DNA from: Mitsuaria chitosanitabida ATCC BAA-476 = NBRC 102408
GTDB taxonomy: Bacteria > Pseudomonadota > Gammaproteobacteria > Burkholderiales > Burkholderiaceae_C
Direction: 5' to 3'
NCBI RefSeq assembly: GCF_001598255.1
Contig: NZ_BCYP01000024.1
Coordinates: 1-64,000 of the forward strand
Length of the DNA: 64,000 nt
The notes beneath the pieces are model-generated. The model saw only the letters and a program-made list of their open reading frames with translations, ran no database searches and was not told the origin of the DNA. This document shows, piece after piece, positions 40,374 through 56,924 of this stretch (the stretch's first letter is position 1; each line of letters starts with the position of its first letter). The position numbers and the translations under genes were made by a program.

Positions 40374-41918
40374 ATGAAGAAACTACTCGCCTGCCTGGCC
40401 CTGGCCGCGGCAGCCTTCACCGGAGCGGCCCCCGCGGCCATGGCCCAGGACGCGGCCTCCGCGCCCGCGGCCGCCACCAGCGAAGCCGCCGCGCCCGCCA
40501 GCGCCGCGCCGGTCGCCGCCCCCGTGGCCGCCGCCGCCTCCGCCCCCGCGGAAGCCGCCTCGGCCGCCGCCGCGCCGGCCCCGGTCCCCAACAAGGGCGA
40601 CACCACCTGGATGATGGTCTCCACCCTGCTGGTGATCATGATGACCATCCCCGGCCTGGCCCTGTTCTACGGCGGCCTGGTCCGCAGCAAGAACATGCTG
40701 TCGGTGCTGATGCAGGTGATGGTGACCTTCTCGCTGATCGTCGTGCTGTGGGCCATCTACGGCTACAGCCTGGCCTTCACCGAGGGCAACAAGTTCATCG
40801 GCGGTTTCGACCGGCTGTTCATGAAGGGCATCTGGGACAACGTCGCCGGCACCTTCGTCAACGGCGCGACCTTCAGCAAGGGCGTCGTGATCCCCGAGAT
40901 CGTCTTCGCCGCCTTCCAGGCCACCTTCGCCGGCATCACCTGCGCGCTGATCGTGGGCGCCTTCGCCGAGCGCATCAAGTTCGCCGCGGTGCTGATGTTC
41001 ATGGTGATCTGGTTCACCTTCAGCTACGCGCCGATGGCCCACATGGTCTGGTTCTGGATGGGTCCGGACGCCTACACCTCGGCCGCCGTCGTCGATGAGA
41101 TGAACAGCAAGGCCGGTCTGCTGTGGCAGTGGGGCGCGCTGGACTTCGCCGGCGGCACCGTGGTGCACATCAACGCCGCCGTCGCTGGTCTGGTCGGCGC
41201 CTTCATGGTCGGCAAGCGCATCGGCTACGGCAAGGAAGCCTTCACGCCGCACAGCCTGACGCTGACGATGGTCGGTTCCGCGCTGCTGTGGGTGGGCTGG
41301 TTCGGCTTCAACGCCGGCTCCGCGCTGGAAGCCAACGGCTTCGCCGCCCTGGCCTTCATCAACACGCTGTTCGCCACCGCCGCCGCGGTGCTGGCCTGGT
41401 GCGTGGGCGAGGCGCTGCTCAAGGGCAAGGCCTCGATGCTGGGCGCCGCCTCGGGCGCGGTGGCCGGTCTGGTCGCCATCACCCCGGCCGCCGGCAACGT
41501 CGGCATCGGCGGTGGCCTGGTGATCGGCCTGATCGCCGGCTTCGCCTGCCTGTGGGGCGTGTCCGGCCTGAAGAAGCTGCTGGGCGCGGACGACTCGCTG
41601 GACGTCTTCGGCGTGCACGGCGTGGGCGGCATCATCGGCGCGCTGCTGACCGGTGTCTTCAACTCGCCCAACCTGGGCGGCCCGTCGGCCGTCGGCGACT
41701 GGGTCACGGCCGCCGCGATCGCGCCGGACGCCTACTCGATCGCCTCGCAGGTGCTGACGCAGGCCAAGGCCGTGCTGCTGACCGTCGTGTGGTCGGGCGT
41801 GGTCTCGGTGGTCGCCTTCAAGATCGTCGACCTGGTCATCGGTCTGCGCGTCTCCGAAGAGGAAGAGCGCGAGGGCCTGGACATCACGTCGCACGGCGAG
41901 ACCGCGTATCACAAGTAA
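40374..41918 (+). CDS. amtB: Ammonium transporter
   Basis: A 514-residue ammonium channel. An N-terminal signal peptide ('MKKLLACLALAAAAFTGAAP') is followed by an Ala/Pro-rich linker up to about residue 75, then eleven membrane helices with 'GLALFYGGLVRSKNML', 'FAERIKFAAVLMFM' and the pore histidines in 'GTVVHINAAVAG' and 'FGVHGVGGIIGALL'. The C-terminal tail 'DLVIGLRVSEEEEREGLDI' and 'HGETAY' is the GlnK-binding region. The long linker between signal and first helix is common in betaproteobacterial AmtB. A terminator follows 25 bases after the stop. Confidence 0.95.
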   Translation: MKKLLACLALAAAAFTGAAPAAMAQDAASAPAAATSEAAAPASAAPVAAPVAAAASAPAEAASAAAAPAPVPNKGDTTWMMVSTLLVIMMTIPGLALFYGGLVRSKNMLSVLMQVMVTFSLIVVLWAIYGYSLAFTEGNKFIGGFDRLFMKGIWDNVAGTFVNGATFSKGVVIPEIVFAAFQATFAGITCALIVGAFAERIKFAAVLMFMVIWFTFSYAPMAHMVWFWMGPDAYTSAAVVDEMNSKAGLLWQWGALDFAGGTVVHINAAVAGLVGAFMVGKRIGYGKEAFTPHSLTLTMVGSALLWVGWFGFNAGSALEANGFAALAFINTLFATAAAVLAWCVGEALLKGKASMLGAASGAVAGLVAITPAAGNVGIGGGLVIGLIAGFACLWGVSGLKKLLGADDSLDVFGVHGVGGIIGALLTGVFNSPNLGGPSAVGDWVTAAAIAPDAYSIASQVLTQAKAVLLTVVWSGVVSVVAFKIVDLVIGLRVSEEEEREGLDITSHGETAYHK

Positions 41919-41942
41919 GACGAGCGCTCCTGCAATCGCTCA

Positions 41943-41967
41943 AGCCGCCCCTCGGGGCGGCTTTTTT
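41943..41967 (+). terminator. Rho-independent terminator after amtB
   Basis: A 9-bp GC stem (AGCCGCCCC / GGGGCGGCT) with a two-base loop runs into TTTTTT. It isolates the amtB operon from the LysR gene downstream. Confidence 0.92.
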
Positions 41968-41986
41968 CATTCGCCGGCCCGCTGCC

Positions 41987-41992
41987 CATAAT
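41987..41992 (+). promoter_or_regulatory. -10-like element CATAAT, likely leaderless
   Basis: CATAAT lies exactly 8 bases before the ATG of the LysR gene, which has no ribosome-binding site. The -35 region would overlap the amtB terminator. Confidence 0.45.
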
Positions 41993-42000
41993 CCGCCGCC

Positions 42001-42933
42001 ATGAACCTCCGCTTTGTCGAAGCCTTCCACTGGGCCGCGTCGCTGCGCAGCGTGACGCGCGCGGCGCAGAAGCTGCACATCACGCAGTCCGCGCTCTCCA
42101 GCCGCATCGCCTCGCTGGAGGAGGAACTGGGCGTGGTGCTGCTGGATCGGCGCGACAAGCAGTTCCGGCTCACCGTCGCGGGCCAGCGCTTCCACACGCT
42201 GGCGCAGCGGCTGCTGGACGTGCAGCGCCAGGTGAAGGAGGAGATGGGCGGCGCCGGCGGGGCCGGGCGGCCGGTGACGCTGCGCATCGGCGCGATCGAG
42301 TCGGTGGTGCACAGCTGGCTGACCGGCTGGCTGCAGGAGATGCGCGCCGGAAACCCCGATTTCGAGCTGGAGCTCACCGTCGAGACCTCGCCCGTGCTCG
42401 TCGACCAGGTGCGGCGCGGCGCGCAGGACCTGGTCTTCGCCGCCATCCCGGCGGCCGACGCCGGTGGCGTGCGCACCCGCGCGATGGCCTCGATGCCCAT
42501 GGGCTTCGTCGGCCGATCGGATCTGCACACCAAGCGCCGCTACGGCCTGTCCGATCTGGCGGGGCACGACCTGCTGACCTTCCAGCGCGGCTCGCAGCCG
42601 CATCAGGCGCTGCTGCAGATGTTCCAGGAGTCCGGGCTGCCGTTGCCGCGCGTGCATGCGATCTCGTCGATCTCCGCGATGGTGCAGCTGGTGGAGGGCG
42701 GCTTCGGCATCGCGACGCTGCCGGTGGCGGTGGCCGAGCAGCTCGCCAGGCGGACGTCGCTGCGCGTGCTGCGCAGCGACACCGACCTGGTGCCGCTGCC
42801 CATCCACGCGAGCTACCGCGAGGATCCGAGCTCGCAGCTCACCGAGTCGGTGCTGCAGTCGGCGCTGGACCACGTCGCGCGTCAGAAGCCGTCCGGGAAA
42901 GTCCGCATGGCTTCGGGGAAGTCCGCCCGCTAA
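42001..42933 (+). CDS. LysR family transcriptional regulator of the putative D-glutamate/5-oxoproline cluster
   Basis: A 310-residue LysR protein with the N-terminal winged helix ('RFVEAFHWAASLRSVTRAA', 'ALSSRIASLEEELGVVLLD') and a substrate-binding domain from about residue 90 ('LRIGAIESVVHSWLTGWL', 'LVEGGFGIATLPVAVAEQL'). It is upstream of, and in the same direction as, the DUF1445, MFS and oxoprolinase genes, so it probably controls their use; the inducer is not known. The gap of 123 bases before the next gene may hold its operator. Confidence 0.9.
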   Translation: MNLRFVEAFHWAASLRSVTRAAQKLHITQSALSSRIASLEEELGVVLLDRRDKQFRLTVAGQRFHTLAQRLLDVQRQVKEEMGGAGGAGRPVTLRIGAIESVVHSWLTGWLQEMRAGNPDFELELTVETSPVLVDQVRRGAQDLVFAAIPAADAGGVRTRAMASMPMGFVGRSDLHTKRRYGLSDLAGHDLLTFQRGSQPHQALLQMFQESGLPLPRVHAISSISAMVQLVEGGFGIATLPVAVAEQLARRTSLRVLRSDTDLVPLPIHASYREDPSSQLTESVLQSALDHVARQKPSGKVRMASGKSAR

Positions 42934-43056
42934 GCGGAAGCGCTGCTGGACTCATCGAAAAAATCGATGAGAGCACGGGGAAAATTTGCGTTGGATCGGG
43001 AGCCGGGTGGGCTCCCACAATGCGTCGCATCGAGCAGCACACCCCCGCGACCCGAC

Positions 43057-43962
43057 ATGAACGCCTCTCTCGCCAGCCGGGCTTCGGCCCGCCCGCCCGC
43101 CGCTTCCCGCGAGTCCTCCAGCGGGACCTCCGGCGACCTCGCCATCGATGCCGTCGCTGACGTCGCCGACGCCGTTCTCGACGCCGCGTCGAGCGCGCTG
43201 GCGGTCCGCCGTGCCGCCCGCAGCGGACGCTTCACCGGCCACACCAGCGGCCTGGCCGCCGAGTACGTGCAGGCCAATCTCGCGATCCTGCCGGCCGCGC
43301 AGGCCGAGGACTTCCGCCGCTTCTGCGCGCTGAATCCACAAGCCTGTCCGCTGCTGGGCGTGAGCGAACCCGGCGACCCCACGCTGGCCGCGCTGGGCGC
43401 CGATCTGGACCTCCGCCGCGACGTGCCGCGCTATCGCGTGTGGCGGGACGGCGAGCTGGTCGACGAGCCCACCGACGTGAGCGCCTGGTGGCGCGACGAC
43501 CTGGTCACCTTCGCGATCGGCTGCTCGTTCTCCTTCGAGCACGCGCTGCTGGCCGAGGGCATCCCGCTGCGCCACGTCGAGCAGGGCCGCAACGTCGCGA
43601 TGTACCGCACCAGCATCGAGACGCAGGCCGCGGGCCTGTTCCGCGGACCGACGGTGGTGTCGATGCGGCCGCTCAACGCGGCCGACGCGATCCGCGCGGT
43701 GCAGATCACCTCGCGACTGCCGCGCGTGCATGGCGCGCCGCTGCATCTGGGCGACCCCTCGCGCATCGGCATCCGCGACATCGCGACGCCCGATTACGGC
43801 GACGCCGTCGAGATCCGCGACGGCGAGCTGCCCGTGTTCTGGGCCTGCGGCGTGACGCCGCAATCGGCGATCGCCACGGCCCGTCCGCCCTTCTGCATCA
43901 CCCATGCGCCGGGCTACATGCTGGTGACCGACCTGCTGAACCGGGACCTCGTCGAGGTCTGA
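43057..43962 (+). CDS. DUF1445 putative hydro-lyase (D-glutamate cyclase family)
   Basis: The 301-residue protein has the DUF1445 core from about residue 55: '[20 protein letters not shown]', '[20 protein letters not shown]', '[20 protein letters not shown]', '[19 protein letters not shown]' and '[20 protein letters not shown]' followed by '[12 protein letters not shown]'. The family is annotated as putative hydro-lyase; the human relative DGLUCY interconverts D-glutamate and 5-oxo-D-proline. The first 50 residues are Ala/Ser-rich and not conserved, so the start could be later. Its position before an MFS transporter and oxoprolinase supports a role in 5-oxoproline or D-glutamate metabolism. 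Confidence 0.85.
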   Translation: MNASLASRASARPPAASRESSSGTSGDLAIDAVADVADAVLDAASSALAVRRAARSGRFTGHTSGLAAEYVQANLAILPAAQAEDFRRFCALNPQACPLLGVSEPGDPTLAALGADLDLRRDVPRYRVWRDGELVDEPTDVSAWWRDDLVTFAIGCSFSFEHALLAEGIPLRHVEQGRNVAMYRTSIETQAAGLFRGPTVVSMRPLNAADAIRAVQITSRLPRVHGAPLHLGDPSRIGIRDIATPDYGDAVEIRDGELPVFWACGVTPQSAIATARPPFCITHAPGYMLVTDLLNRDLVEV

Positions 43963-44161
43963 TCGCGGCGCGTCCGGCCCGCCGCGCTCCCGTCCCGTCC
44001 CCGCATCCGGGTCCGAAACCTTCCGCAGTCCTCGCAGTACCGTCCCGGCCGCCGCCCGCCCGCGCCATCGAGCGCCACGAGACCAGGGCAAGCAATGACG
44101 GCGGCCGTCTCCGTCCCCACGCCGGACCTCCCCCCGGCACGACAAGAAAGACGCTGACACC

Positions 44162-45400
44162 ATGTGGCTCCGAGACACCACGCCCGCCGAGCGGCGCACG
44201 CTGACCGCGACCTTCGCCGGCTATGCCGTCGACGGCTTCGACTACATGATCTACACCTTCCTCATCCCGACGCTGATCGCGGCCTGGGGCATGAGCAAGG
44301 GCCAAGCGGGCGCCATCGCCACCGGCGCGCTGCTGACCTCCGCGATCGGCGGCTGGGCGGCGGGCGTGCTGTCCGACCGCTTCGGCCGCGTGCGGGTGCT
44401 TCAGTGGACGGTGCTCTGGTTCGCGATCTTCACCTTCCTGAGCGGCTTCACCAGCTCCTTCGAGCAGCTGTTCTTCACCCGCGCGATGCAGGGCTTCGGC
44501 ATGGGCGGCGAATGGGCGGTGGGCTCGGTCCTGATCGCCGAGACCATCAGCGCCAGGCACCGCGGCAAGGCGGCCGGCCTGGTGCAGAGCAGCTGGGCGA
44601 TCGGCTGGGCGGCGTCGGCGCTCGCGTTCTGGGGGCTGTACTCGGTGCTGCCTCCGGAGACGGCGTGGAAGGTGCTGTTCTGGATCGGCATCCTGCCCGC
44701 GCTGCTGATCCTCTACATCCGCCGCAACCTGGGCGAGCCGGCCGTGTTCCTCGCCGAGCAGGCGCGTGCCCAGGCCCGGGGCGAGCGCGGCAACTTCCTG
44801 CGCATCTTCTCCCCAGAGCTGCTGCGCAACACGGTGCTCGCCAGCCTGCTGGCCACCGGCATGCAGGGCGCGTACTACTCGGTCACGACCTGGCTGCCCA
44901 CCTTCCTCAAGACCGAGCGCCAGCTCTCGGTGCTGGGCACCAGCGGCTACCTGCTGGTGCTGATCGCGGGCTCCTTTGCCGGCTACCTGACCAGCGCCTG
45001 GCTGTGCGACGCGATCGGCCGGCGCCGCTGCTTCATCCTCTTCGCCGTCATGGGCGGCGTGCTGGTGCTGGCCTACACGCAGATGCCCATCACCGACGGC
45101 CTGATGCTGGTGCTGGGCTTCCCGCTGGGCTTCTTCCTGTCGGGCATCTTCTCCGGCATGGGCGCCTTCCTCTCCGAGCTCTTCCCCAGCGACGTGCGCG
45201 GCTCCGGCCAGGGCTTTTGCTACAACATCGGCCGGGCGCTGGGCGCCGCGTGCCCCGCGCTGATCGGCCACTTCAGCACCACGCATCCGCTGGGACAGAC
45301 CCTGGGCTGGATGGCGGCGCTGTGCTACGGGCTGGTGGTCATCGCGGCACTCGCCTTGCCCGAAACTCGGGGCCGTGAACTGGCCCCCGCCGCGGCCTGA
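44162..45400 (+). CDS. MFS transporter of the putative 5-oxoproline cluster
   Basis: A 412-residue major facilitator with 12 membrane helices. The cytoplasmic loop between helices 2 and 3 carries '[19 protein letters not shown]', and the second half has the equivalent '[19 protein letters not shown]'. '[19 protein letters not shown]' in the first helix is typical of the AAHS/sialate subgroup of organic-acid carriers. It lies between the DUF1445 gene and the oxoprolinase gene and probably imports the compound they handle. The exact substrate is inference. Confidence 0.9.
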   Translation: MWLRDTTPAERRTLTATFAGYAVDGFDYMIYTFLIPTLIAAWGMSKGQAGAIATGALLTSAIGGWAAGVLSDRFGRVRVLQWTVLWFAIFTFLSGFTSSFEQLFFTRAMQGFGMGGEWAVGSVLIAETISARHRGKAAGLVQSSWAIGWAASALAFWGLYSVLPPETAWKVLFWIGILPALLILYIRRNLGEPAVFLAEQARAQARGERGNFLRIFSPELLRNTVLASLLATGMQGAYYSVTTWLPTFLKTERQLSVLGTSGYLLVLIAGSFAGYLTSAWLCDAIGRRRCFILFAVMGGVLVLAYTQMPITDGLMLVLGFPLGFFLSGIFSGMGAFLSELFPSDVRGSGQGFCYNIGRALGAACPALIGHFSTTHPLGQTLGWMAALCYGLVVIAALALPETRGRELAPAAA

Positions 45401-45521
45401 TCGTCCCCGGCCTTCCTCACGTCCTCTCCCACGACCTCATCGCGCTTCACCCCGTCATCGCGCCCCGACGCGTCCCCCGCGCTCGACGCCATTGATGCTT
45501 CAACGACTTCTGGACCTCACG

Positions 45522-49190
<3,669 letters not shown>

Positions 49191-49222
49191 GATGTGGGAG
49201 AAGACCCCAATGTGCGCGTGCC

Positions 49223-49228
49223 TAGAAT
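49223..49228 (+). promoter_or_regulatory. -10-like element TAGAAT upstream of gshA
   Basis: TAGAAT lies 42 bases before the gshA ATG in the 80-base gap after the oxoprolinase stop. It suggests gshA has its own promoter; the -35 region is not clear. Confidence 0.4.
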
Positions 49229-49270
49229 CAGAAGACCCGCCCCTCCCAGGCTGTCCAGGCGTCGCTCATC

Positions 49271-50566
49271 ATGGTCCCTCACCTCATCACCGCCCTGACC
49301 GGGCCCATCAATGAACTGGAGCAGCGCGTGCTCGAGTCCATGCCGGCGATCGAGCGCTGGTTCCGGCTCGAGTGGATGGAGCACACGCCCCCGTTCTACA
49401 GCTCGGTGGACCTGCGCAACGCCGGCTTCAAGCTGGCGCCCGTCGACACCAACCTGTTCCCGGGCGGCTTCAACAACCTGACGCCCGAGATGCTGCCGCT
49501 GGCGGTGCAGGCGGCCATGGCGGCGATCGAGAAGATCTGCCCCGAGGCCAAGAACCTGCTGCTGGTCCCGGAAGCGAAGAACCGCGGTAGCTTCTATCTC
49601 TCGAATCTGTCGACGCTGGTGCGCATCTTCTCGATGGCCGGCCTGAACGTGCGGCTGGGTACCTGGGACGAGTCGGTCAAGGAGCCCACCACGCTGAACC
49701 TGCCCGACGCCACGTCGCTGACGCTGGAGCCGCTGGTGCGCAACCGCTCGCGGCTGGGCCTGAAGGATTTCGACCCCTGCACCATCCTGCTGAACGACGA
49801 CCTGTCGGCCGGCATCCCGGATCAGCTCAAGCACCTGCACGAGCAGTACCTGCTCCCCCCGCTGCACGCCGGCTGGGCGCAGCGCCGCAAGAGCCAGCAC
49901 TTCCGCGCCTATGAGGAGGTGGCCAAGAAGTTCGCCAAGCTGCTGGGCATGGACCCGTGGCTGATCTATCCGCACTCGGTGGCGGTGGACGGGCTGGACT
50001 TCAGCACCGGCCAGGGGCTGGACGCGCTGCAGGCGCAGGTCGACGCCACGCTGACCCGCACGCGCCGCAAGTACAAGGAATACGGCATCCAGGAGAAGCC
50101 CTTCGTCGTCGTCAAGCCGGACGCCGGCACGCACGGCCTGGGCGTCATGACCATCCGCGACGCCAAGGATCTGGACGCGCTGGCCATCAAGGCGCGCGAC
50201 AAGCTGGCCAAGCTGGAAGGCGTGCCGGCGCTGTCGCGGGTGCTGGTGCAGGAAGGCGTCGCCACGCACGAGCGCATCCACGAGGCGGTGGCCGAGCCGG
50301 TCGTCTACATGATGGACCGCTACGTGGTGGGCGGCTTCTACCGCGTGCACGCGGACCGGGCCGAGGACGAGAACCTCAACGCGCCGGGCTCCAGCTTCGT
50401 GCCGCTGGCCTTCGCGCACTCCTCGCACCTGCCCGCCCCGGGCGAGAAGCCGGGCGCCAGCGCGCCCAACCGCTTCTACATGTACGGCGTGATCGGCCGG
50501 CTGGCCATGCTCGCGGCCAGCTACGAGCTGGAGACCACGGACCCGGACGCCGAGGACTACGCCTGA
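49271..50566 (+). CDS. gshA: Glutamate-cysteine ligase, proteobacterial type
   Basis: The 431-residue enzyme joins glutamate and cysteine in the first, regulated step of glutathione synthesis. It is the type described for betaproteobacteria (distinct from E. coli GshA), with 'RWFRLEWMEHTPPFYSSVD', 'LAPVDTNLFPGGFNNLTPEM', 'NLLLVPEAKNRGSFYLSNL' and 'VVVKPDAGTHGLGVMTIRDA'. The C-terminal part ends 'YMYGVIGRLAMLAASYELE'. The ATG at 49271 is the only start that keeps the conserved N-terminus. gshB lies 9 kb away at 59143. Confidence 0.93.
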   Translation: MVPHLITALTGPINELEQRVLESMPAIERWFRLEWMEHTPPFYSSVDLRNAGFKLAPVDTNLFPGGFNNLTPEMLPLAVQAAMAAIEKICPEAKNLLLVPEAKNRGSFYLSNLSTLVRIFSMAGLNVRLGTWDESVKEPTTLNLPDATSLTLEPLVRNRSRLGLKDFDPCTILLNDDLSAGIPDQLKHLHEQYLLPPLHAGWAQRRKSQHFRAYEEVAKKFAKLLGMDPWLIYPHSVAVDGLDFSTGQGLDALQAQVDATLTRTRRKYKEYGIQEKPFVVVKPDAGTHGLGVMTIRDAKDLDALAIKARDKLAKLEGVPALSRVLVQEGVATHERIHEAVAEPVVYMMDRYVVGGFYRVHADRAEDENLNAPGSSFVPLAFAHSSHLPAPGEKPGASAPNRFYMYGVIGRLAMLAASYELETTDPDAEDYA

Positions 50567-50569
50567 GCG

Positions 50570-50592
50570 ACGGCGGCTGGATCCGCCGCCGT
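50570..50592 (+). other. Inverted repeat between gshA and a convergent LysR gene
   Basis: Eight-base arms (ACGGCGGC / GCCGCCGT) flank TGGATCC just after the gshA stop. No T tract follows, so it is only a weak candidate terminator. Confidence 0.35.
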
Positions 50593-50635
50593 TCCCGGTG
50601 CGGCAGGTCCGGCCGGGAGGCCGGTGGCGCCGGCC

Positions 50636-51601
50636 TCAGCCGATCTGGATGTCCTCGGACCGGGCGACCTCGCCCAGCACCTGGACGAAGCGCTCCAGCG
50701 CCTCGCCCTGGGCGTCGGGCAGATGCCAGGCCGAGGTCGGGCCCAGCCCCAGGTCCACGACGTGCGGCAGGATCACCACCGTGCCGCGCTTGGCCGCGGC
50801 CATGGCCAGGTCGTGCGGCATCACCGCCACCAGCGGCATCTCGCGCATCAGGCTGACGGACAGCATCGCGTCGCCGCTCTCGATCAGGTCGGTCGGGGCC
50901 GGCAGGCCCATCTGTTCCCAGAAGCGGTCCATCAGCATCCGCGTGCGGGTGCCCGGCAGGTGCCAGATCCAGCGCTGAACGCCCAGCACCTCCCAACCCA
51001 GCCGCGGCGTGCGCGCCAGCGGGTGGTGGGCGCTCATGGTCAGCACCTCGGGCTGGGCGGCCAGCGGATGGCGCACCACGCCCAGCGGCTCGTCCTGCGG
51101 CATCGCGCGGGCCACGATCAGGTCCAGCGTGCCCGCCTGCAGCTCGCCGAACAGCGAGCGCAGCGCGTGCGTGCGCACGCTCAGCGTCACATGCGGATGC
51201 TCGAGCTTCATCACCGTGATGGCCTGCGGGAGCAGCTTGGTCAGCGCCGCGTTGGTGGCGCCGATCCGCAGTTCGCCCGACGCGCCGCGCACCAGCGCGG
51301 CCACGTCGCCGGCCGCGCGTTGCAGGTCGGCATCCAGCTTCCGGGCCAGTTCCAGCAGGCGCCGACCCACCGGCGTGGCCTGCATGTTGCGTCCACGCCG
51401 CAGGAACAGGGTTTGTCCTAGGCCTTGCTCCAACTCGGCCAGCGTCTTGCTCACCGCGGGCTGGCTCACATGGAGCAGATCCGCGGCCTGACTGACGTTG
51501 CCCGTGTCGTGAAGGGCCAAAAGCACCCGTGCATGGCGAAGACTCATCCGCCGCATCACGAAATGTTCGGCGCCCTCTGGGGAGGTCGATAACGCATTCA
51601 T
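50636..51601 (-). CDS. LysR family regulator divergent from a TonB-dependent receptor
   Basis: The 321-residue LysR protein has the winged helix 'HARVLLALHDTGNVSQAADL' and 'VSQPAVSKTLAELEQGLGQ', and an effector domain from about residue 110 ('LRIGATNAALTKLLPQAI', 'LMREMPLVAVMPHDLAM'). Its closest relatives by motif are GbpR/PcaQ-type regulators of sugar or aromatic acid uptake; this is a weak inference. ATG at 51601 is preferred to a TTG at 51619. It is divergent from the TonB-dependent receptor at 51744 with 142 bases between, the usual place for a LysR operator. Confidence 0.9.
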   Translation of the reverse strand: MNALSTSPEGAEHFVMRRMSLRHARVLLALHDTGNVSQAADLLHVSQPAVSKTLAELEQGLGQTLFLRRGRNMQATPVGRRLLELARKLDADLQRAAGDVAALVRGASGELRIGATNAALTKLLPQAITVMKLEHPHVTLSVRTHALRSLFGELQAGTLDLIVARAMPQDEPLGVVRHPLAAQPEVLTMSAHHPLARTPRLGWEVLGVQRWIWHLPGTRTRMLMDRFWEQMGLPAPTDLIESGDAMLSVSLMREMPLVAVMPHDLAMAAAKRGTVVILPHVVDLGLGPTSAWHLPDAQGEALERFVQVLGEVARSEDIQIG

Positions 51602-51667
51602 AACCAAAGGTTCATACAAGGATCACAAAGCTTCATAACGGGTCGGAAACACATCTTTACCGTGACT

Positions 51668-51703
51668 GGTATCGGCTGGTGTCTATGCATCAGCCTCGAT
51701 ACC
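51668..51703. promoter_or_regulatory. Interrupted inverted repeat upstream of the TonB-dependent receptor
   Basis: GGTATCG-GCTG is matched downstream by CAGC-CT-CGATACC, a dyad with a two-base insertion in one arm. It lies 40-75 bases before the receptor ATG and could be a regulator site or a leader hairpin. Confidence 0.5.
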
Positions 51704-51743
51704 CAAGCCTCCCCAGAGATTTGTCACAGGAGTGATTTCCAAC

Positions 51744-54707
<2,964 letters not shown>

Positions 54708-54765
54708 TCGGCTGAACCGACGTCCGGTGCCGCCTCGCGCGGCGCCGGGCCCACCGGGACCCTCG

Positions 54766-54800
54766 AAGGGCCGGTCTCCGCAAGGGGGCCGGCCCTTTCT
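54766..54800 (+). terminator. Rho-independent terminator after the TonB-dependent receptor
   Basis: A 9-bp stem (AAGGGCCGG / CCGGCCCTT) with a 14-base loop is followed by TCTTC, 59 bases after the receptor stop. The T-rich tail is short but the stem is strong. Confidence 0.75.
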
Positions 54801-54964
54801 TCATTGGGGGCGGCAGCCGCCCAAGCGCAACGGCGGGCCGGCGTCAAGCCCGTCCCCGCATTGGCGGGAGCGCCGGGAAAGCCGGTTGACGCACTGCACA
54901 ACGAAGGGCAGACAATACGCGCTTTCGACTTCCGGCGGCCGCCTCGCGACCGCCCGCGCTTTTC

Positions 54965-56848
54965 GTGAGTTCACACAACGCGGCCCGTTCCCCCGCGGCC
55001 CTGGCCGGCCTGACCATCGGCGCGCTCGGCGTCGTCTACGGCGACATCGGCACCAGCCCGCTCTACGCGCTGAAGGAAGTCTTCCACGGCGGCCACGTGC
55101 CGATGAACCACGACAACGTGCTGGGCGTGCTGTCGCTGCTGTTCTGGACGATGACGATCATCGTCTCGCTGAAATACGTGCTGCTGATCCTGCGCGCGGA
55201 CAACAACGGCGAGGGCGGCCTGATCGCGATGCTGGCGCTGGCCACGACGGCCGTGCGCGGCAAGCCGCCGCTGCGGCGCGGTCTCATGATGGTGGGCCTG
55301 TTCGGCACGGCCATCTTCTTCGGGGACGCCGTGATCACGCCGGCGATGACGGTGCTGGGCGCCGTCGAGGGCATCGACGTCTACTTCCCGCAGTACGACG
55401 ACGCCATCGTCCCGGTGACCCTGCTGGTGCTGGCGGGGCTGTTCGCGGTCCAGCGCTTCGGGACGAGCGGCGTGGGCAAGGCCTTCGGGCCGGTGATGCT
55501 GGTGTGGTTCACCTCGCTGGCGCTGCTGGGCATCCCGCAGATCCTGCGCAACCCGCATGTGTTGCAGGCCATCAACCCGATCTACGCGATCCAGTTCTGC
55601 GTCCAGTACGGCTGGGTCGCCTTCGTCGCGCTGGGCGCGGTGGTGCTGGTGGTGACGGGCGGCGAGGCGCTGTACGCGGACCTGGGCCACTTCGGCAAGA
55701 AGCCGATCCGCATCGCCTGGTACGGCTTCGTGATGCCGGCGCTGGTGCTGAACTACTTCGGCCAGGGCGCGCTGCTGCTGGACCGCCCGGAGGCCATCAA
55801 GAACCCCTTCTTCCTGATCGCCCCGCCATGGGCGCAGATCCCGCTGTTCTGCCTGGCGACGCTGGCGGCCATCGTGGCCTCGCAGGCGCTGATCACGGCG
55901 GCCTTCTCGGTGACCAAGCAGGCGGTGCAGCTGGGGCTGCTGCCGCGCATGCGGATCATCCACACCTCGGTGCGCGACATCGGCCAGATCTACGTGCCCT
56001 TCGTGAACTGGGGACTGTTCGTCTTCGTCGTGGTGGCGGTGGCCTTCTTCGGCTCGTCGAGCAAGCTGGCCGGCGCCTACGGCGTGGCGGTGACCATCGA
56101 CATGACCATCACCACGGTGATGACCTTCTTCGTGATCCGCTACGGCTGGCGCTATCCGCTGTGGCTGTGCGTGGTGGCGACGGGGCTGTTCTTCGTCATC
56201 GACGCGACGTTCCTGGCGTCCAACCTGCTGAAGGTGGCGCACGGCGGCTGGTTCCCGCTGCTGATCGGCATCGGCATGTTCACGCTGATGCTGACCTGGA
56301 AGCAGGGCCGCCGGCAGCTGTCGGACAAGCTGCGCGAGGACGCCATCGACCTGAAGAGCTTCCTGGAGGCGGTGTTCCTCAACCCGCCGACGCGGGTGCA
56401 GGGCTCGGCCGTGTTCCTGGCGGCGGAGCAGGGCGTGACGCCCAACGCGCTGCTGCACAACCTCAAGCACAACAAGGTGCTGCACCAGCAGAACCTGTTC
56501 GTGAGCGTCAAGCATCACGAGGTGCCGTGGATCGGCTTCGACAAGCGGGTCGACGTGGAGAGCCTGGACAACGACTGCTGGCAGGTGACGCTGCACTTCG
56601 GCTTCAAGAACGAGCCGGACGTGCCCGACGCGCTGAAGCTGCTGGAGACGCACGGCGTGCATCTGGACGAGATGGAGACCAGCTACTTCCTGTCGCGGGA
56701 CATCGTGATCCCGACCATCGGATCGGGCATGGCGCTGTGGCGGGAGAAGCTCTTCGCGAGCATGCACCGCAATGCCGCGGCCGCGGCGGACTTCCTGCAC
56801 CTGCCGACCAACCGGATCGTGGAGCTGGGGTCGAAGGTCGAGATCTGA
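54965..56848 (+). CDS. kup: Low-affinity potassium transporter
   Basis: A 627-residue potassium uptake protein of the Kup/HAK family, which works by proton symport at the inner membrane. About 12 helices fill the first 430 residues with '[20 protein letters not shown]', '[16 protein letters not shown]' and '[20 protein letters not shown]'; the last 190 residues are a soluble domain. The start is GTG at 54965, read as '[16 protein letters not shown]'; no ribosome-binding site is apparent, but no other start fits the conserved opening. Confidence 0.95.
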   Translation: MSSHNAARSPAALAGLTIGALGVVYGDIGTSPLYALKEVFHGGHVPMNHDNVLGVLSLLFWTMTIIVSLKYVLLILRADNNGEGGLIAMLALATTAVRGKPPLRRGLMMVGLFGTAIFFGDAVITPAMTVLGAVEGIDVYFPQYDDAIVPVTLLVLAGLFAVQRFGTSGVGKAFGPVMLVWFTSLALLGIPQILRNPHVLQAINPIYAIQFCVQYGWVAFVALGAVVLVVTGGEALYADLGHFGKKPIRIAWYGFVMPALVLNYFGQGALLLDRPEAIKNPFFLIAPPWAQIPLFCLATLAAIVASQALITAAFSVTKQAVQLGLLPRMRIIHTSVRDIGQIYVPFVNWGLFVFVVVAVAFFGSSSKLAGAYGVAVTIDMTITTVMTFFVIRYGWRYPLWLCVVATGLFFVIDATFLASNLLKVAHGGWFPLLIGIGMFTLMLTWKQGRRQLSDKLREDAIDLKSFLEAVFLNPPTRVQGSAVFLAAEQGVTPNALLHNLKHNKVLHQQNLFVSVKHHEVPWIGFDKRVDVESLDNDCWQVTLHFGFKNEPDVPDALKLLETHGVHLDEMETSYFLSRDIVIPTIGSGMALWREKLFASMHRNAAAAADFLHLPTNRIVELGSKVEI

Positions 56849-56924
56849 TCCCGCGCGCCGCGTGGCGGCGCCGATCGCCGCCGTCGCGCGGCATCGGTCC
56901 CGCGGCGACTCGGCGCTGCGCTGC

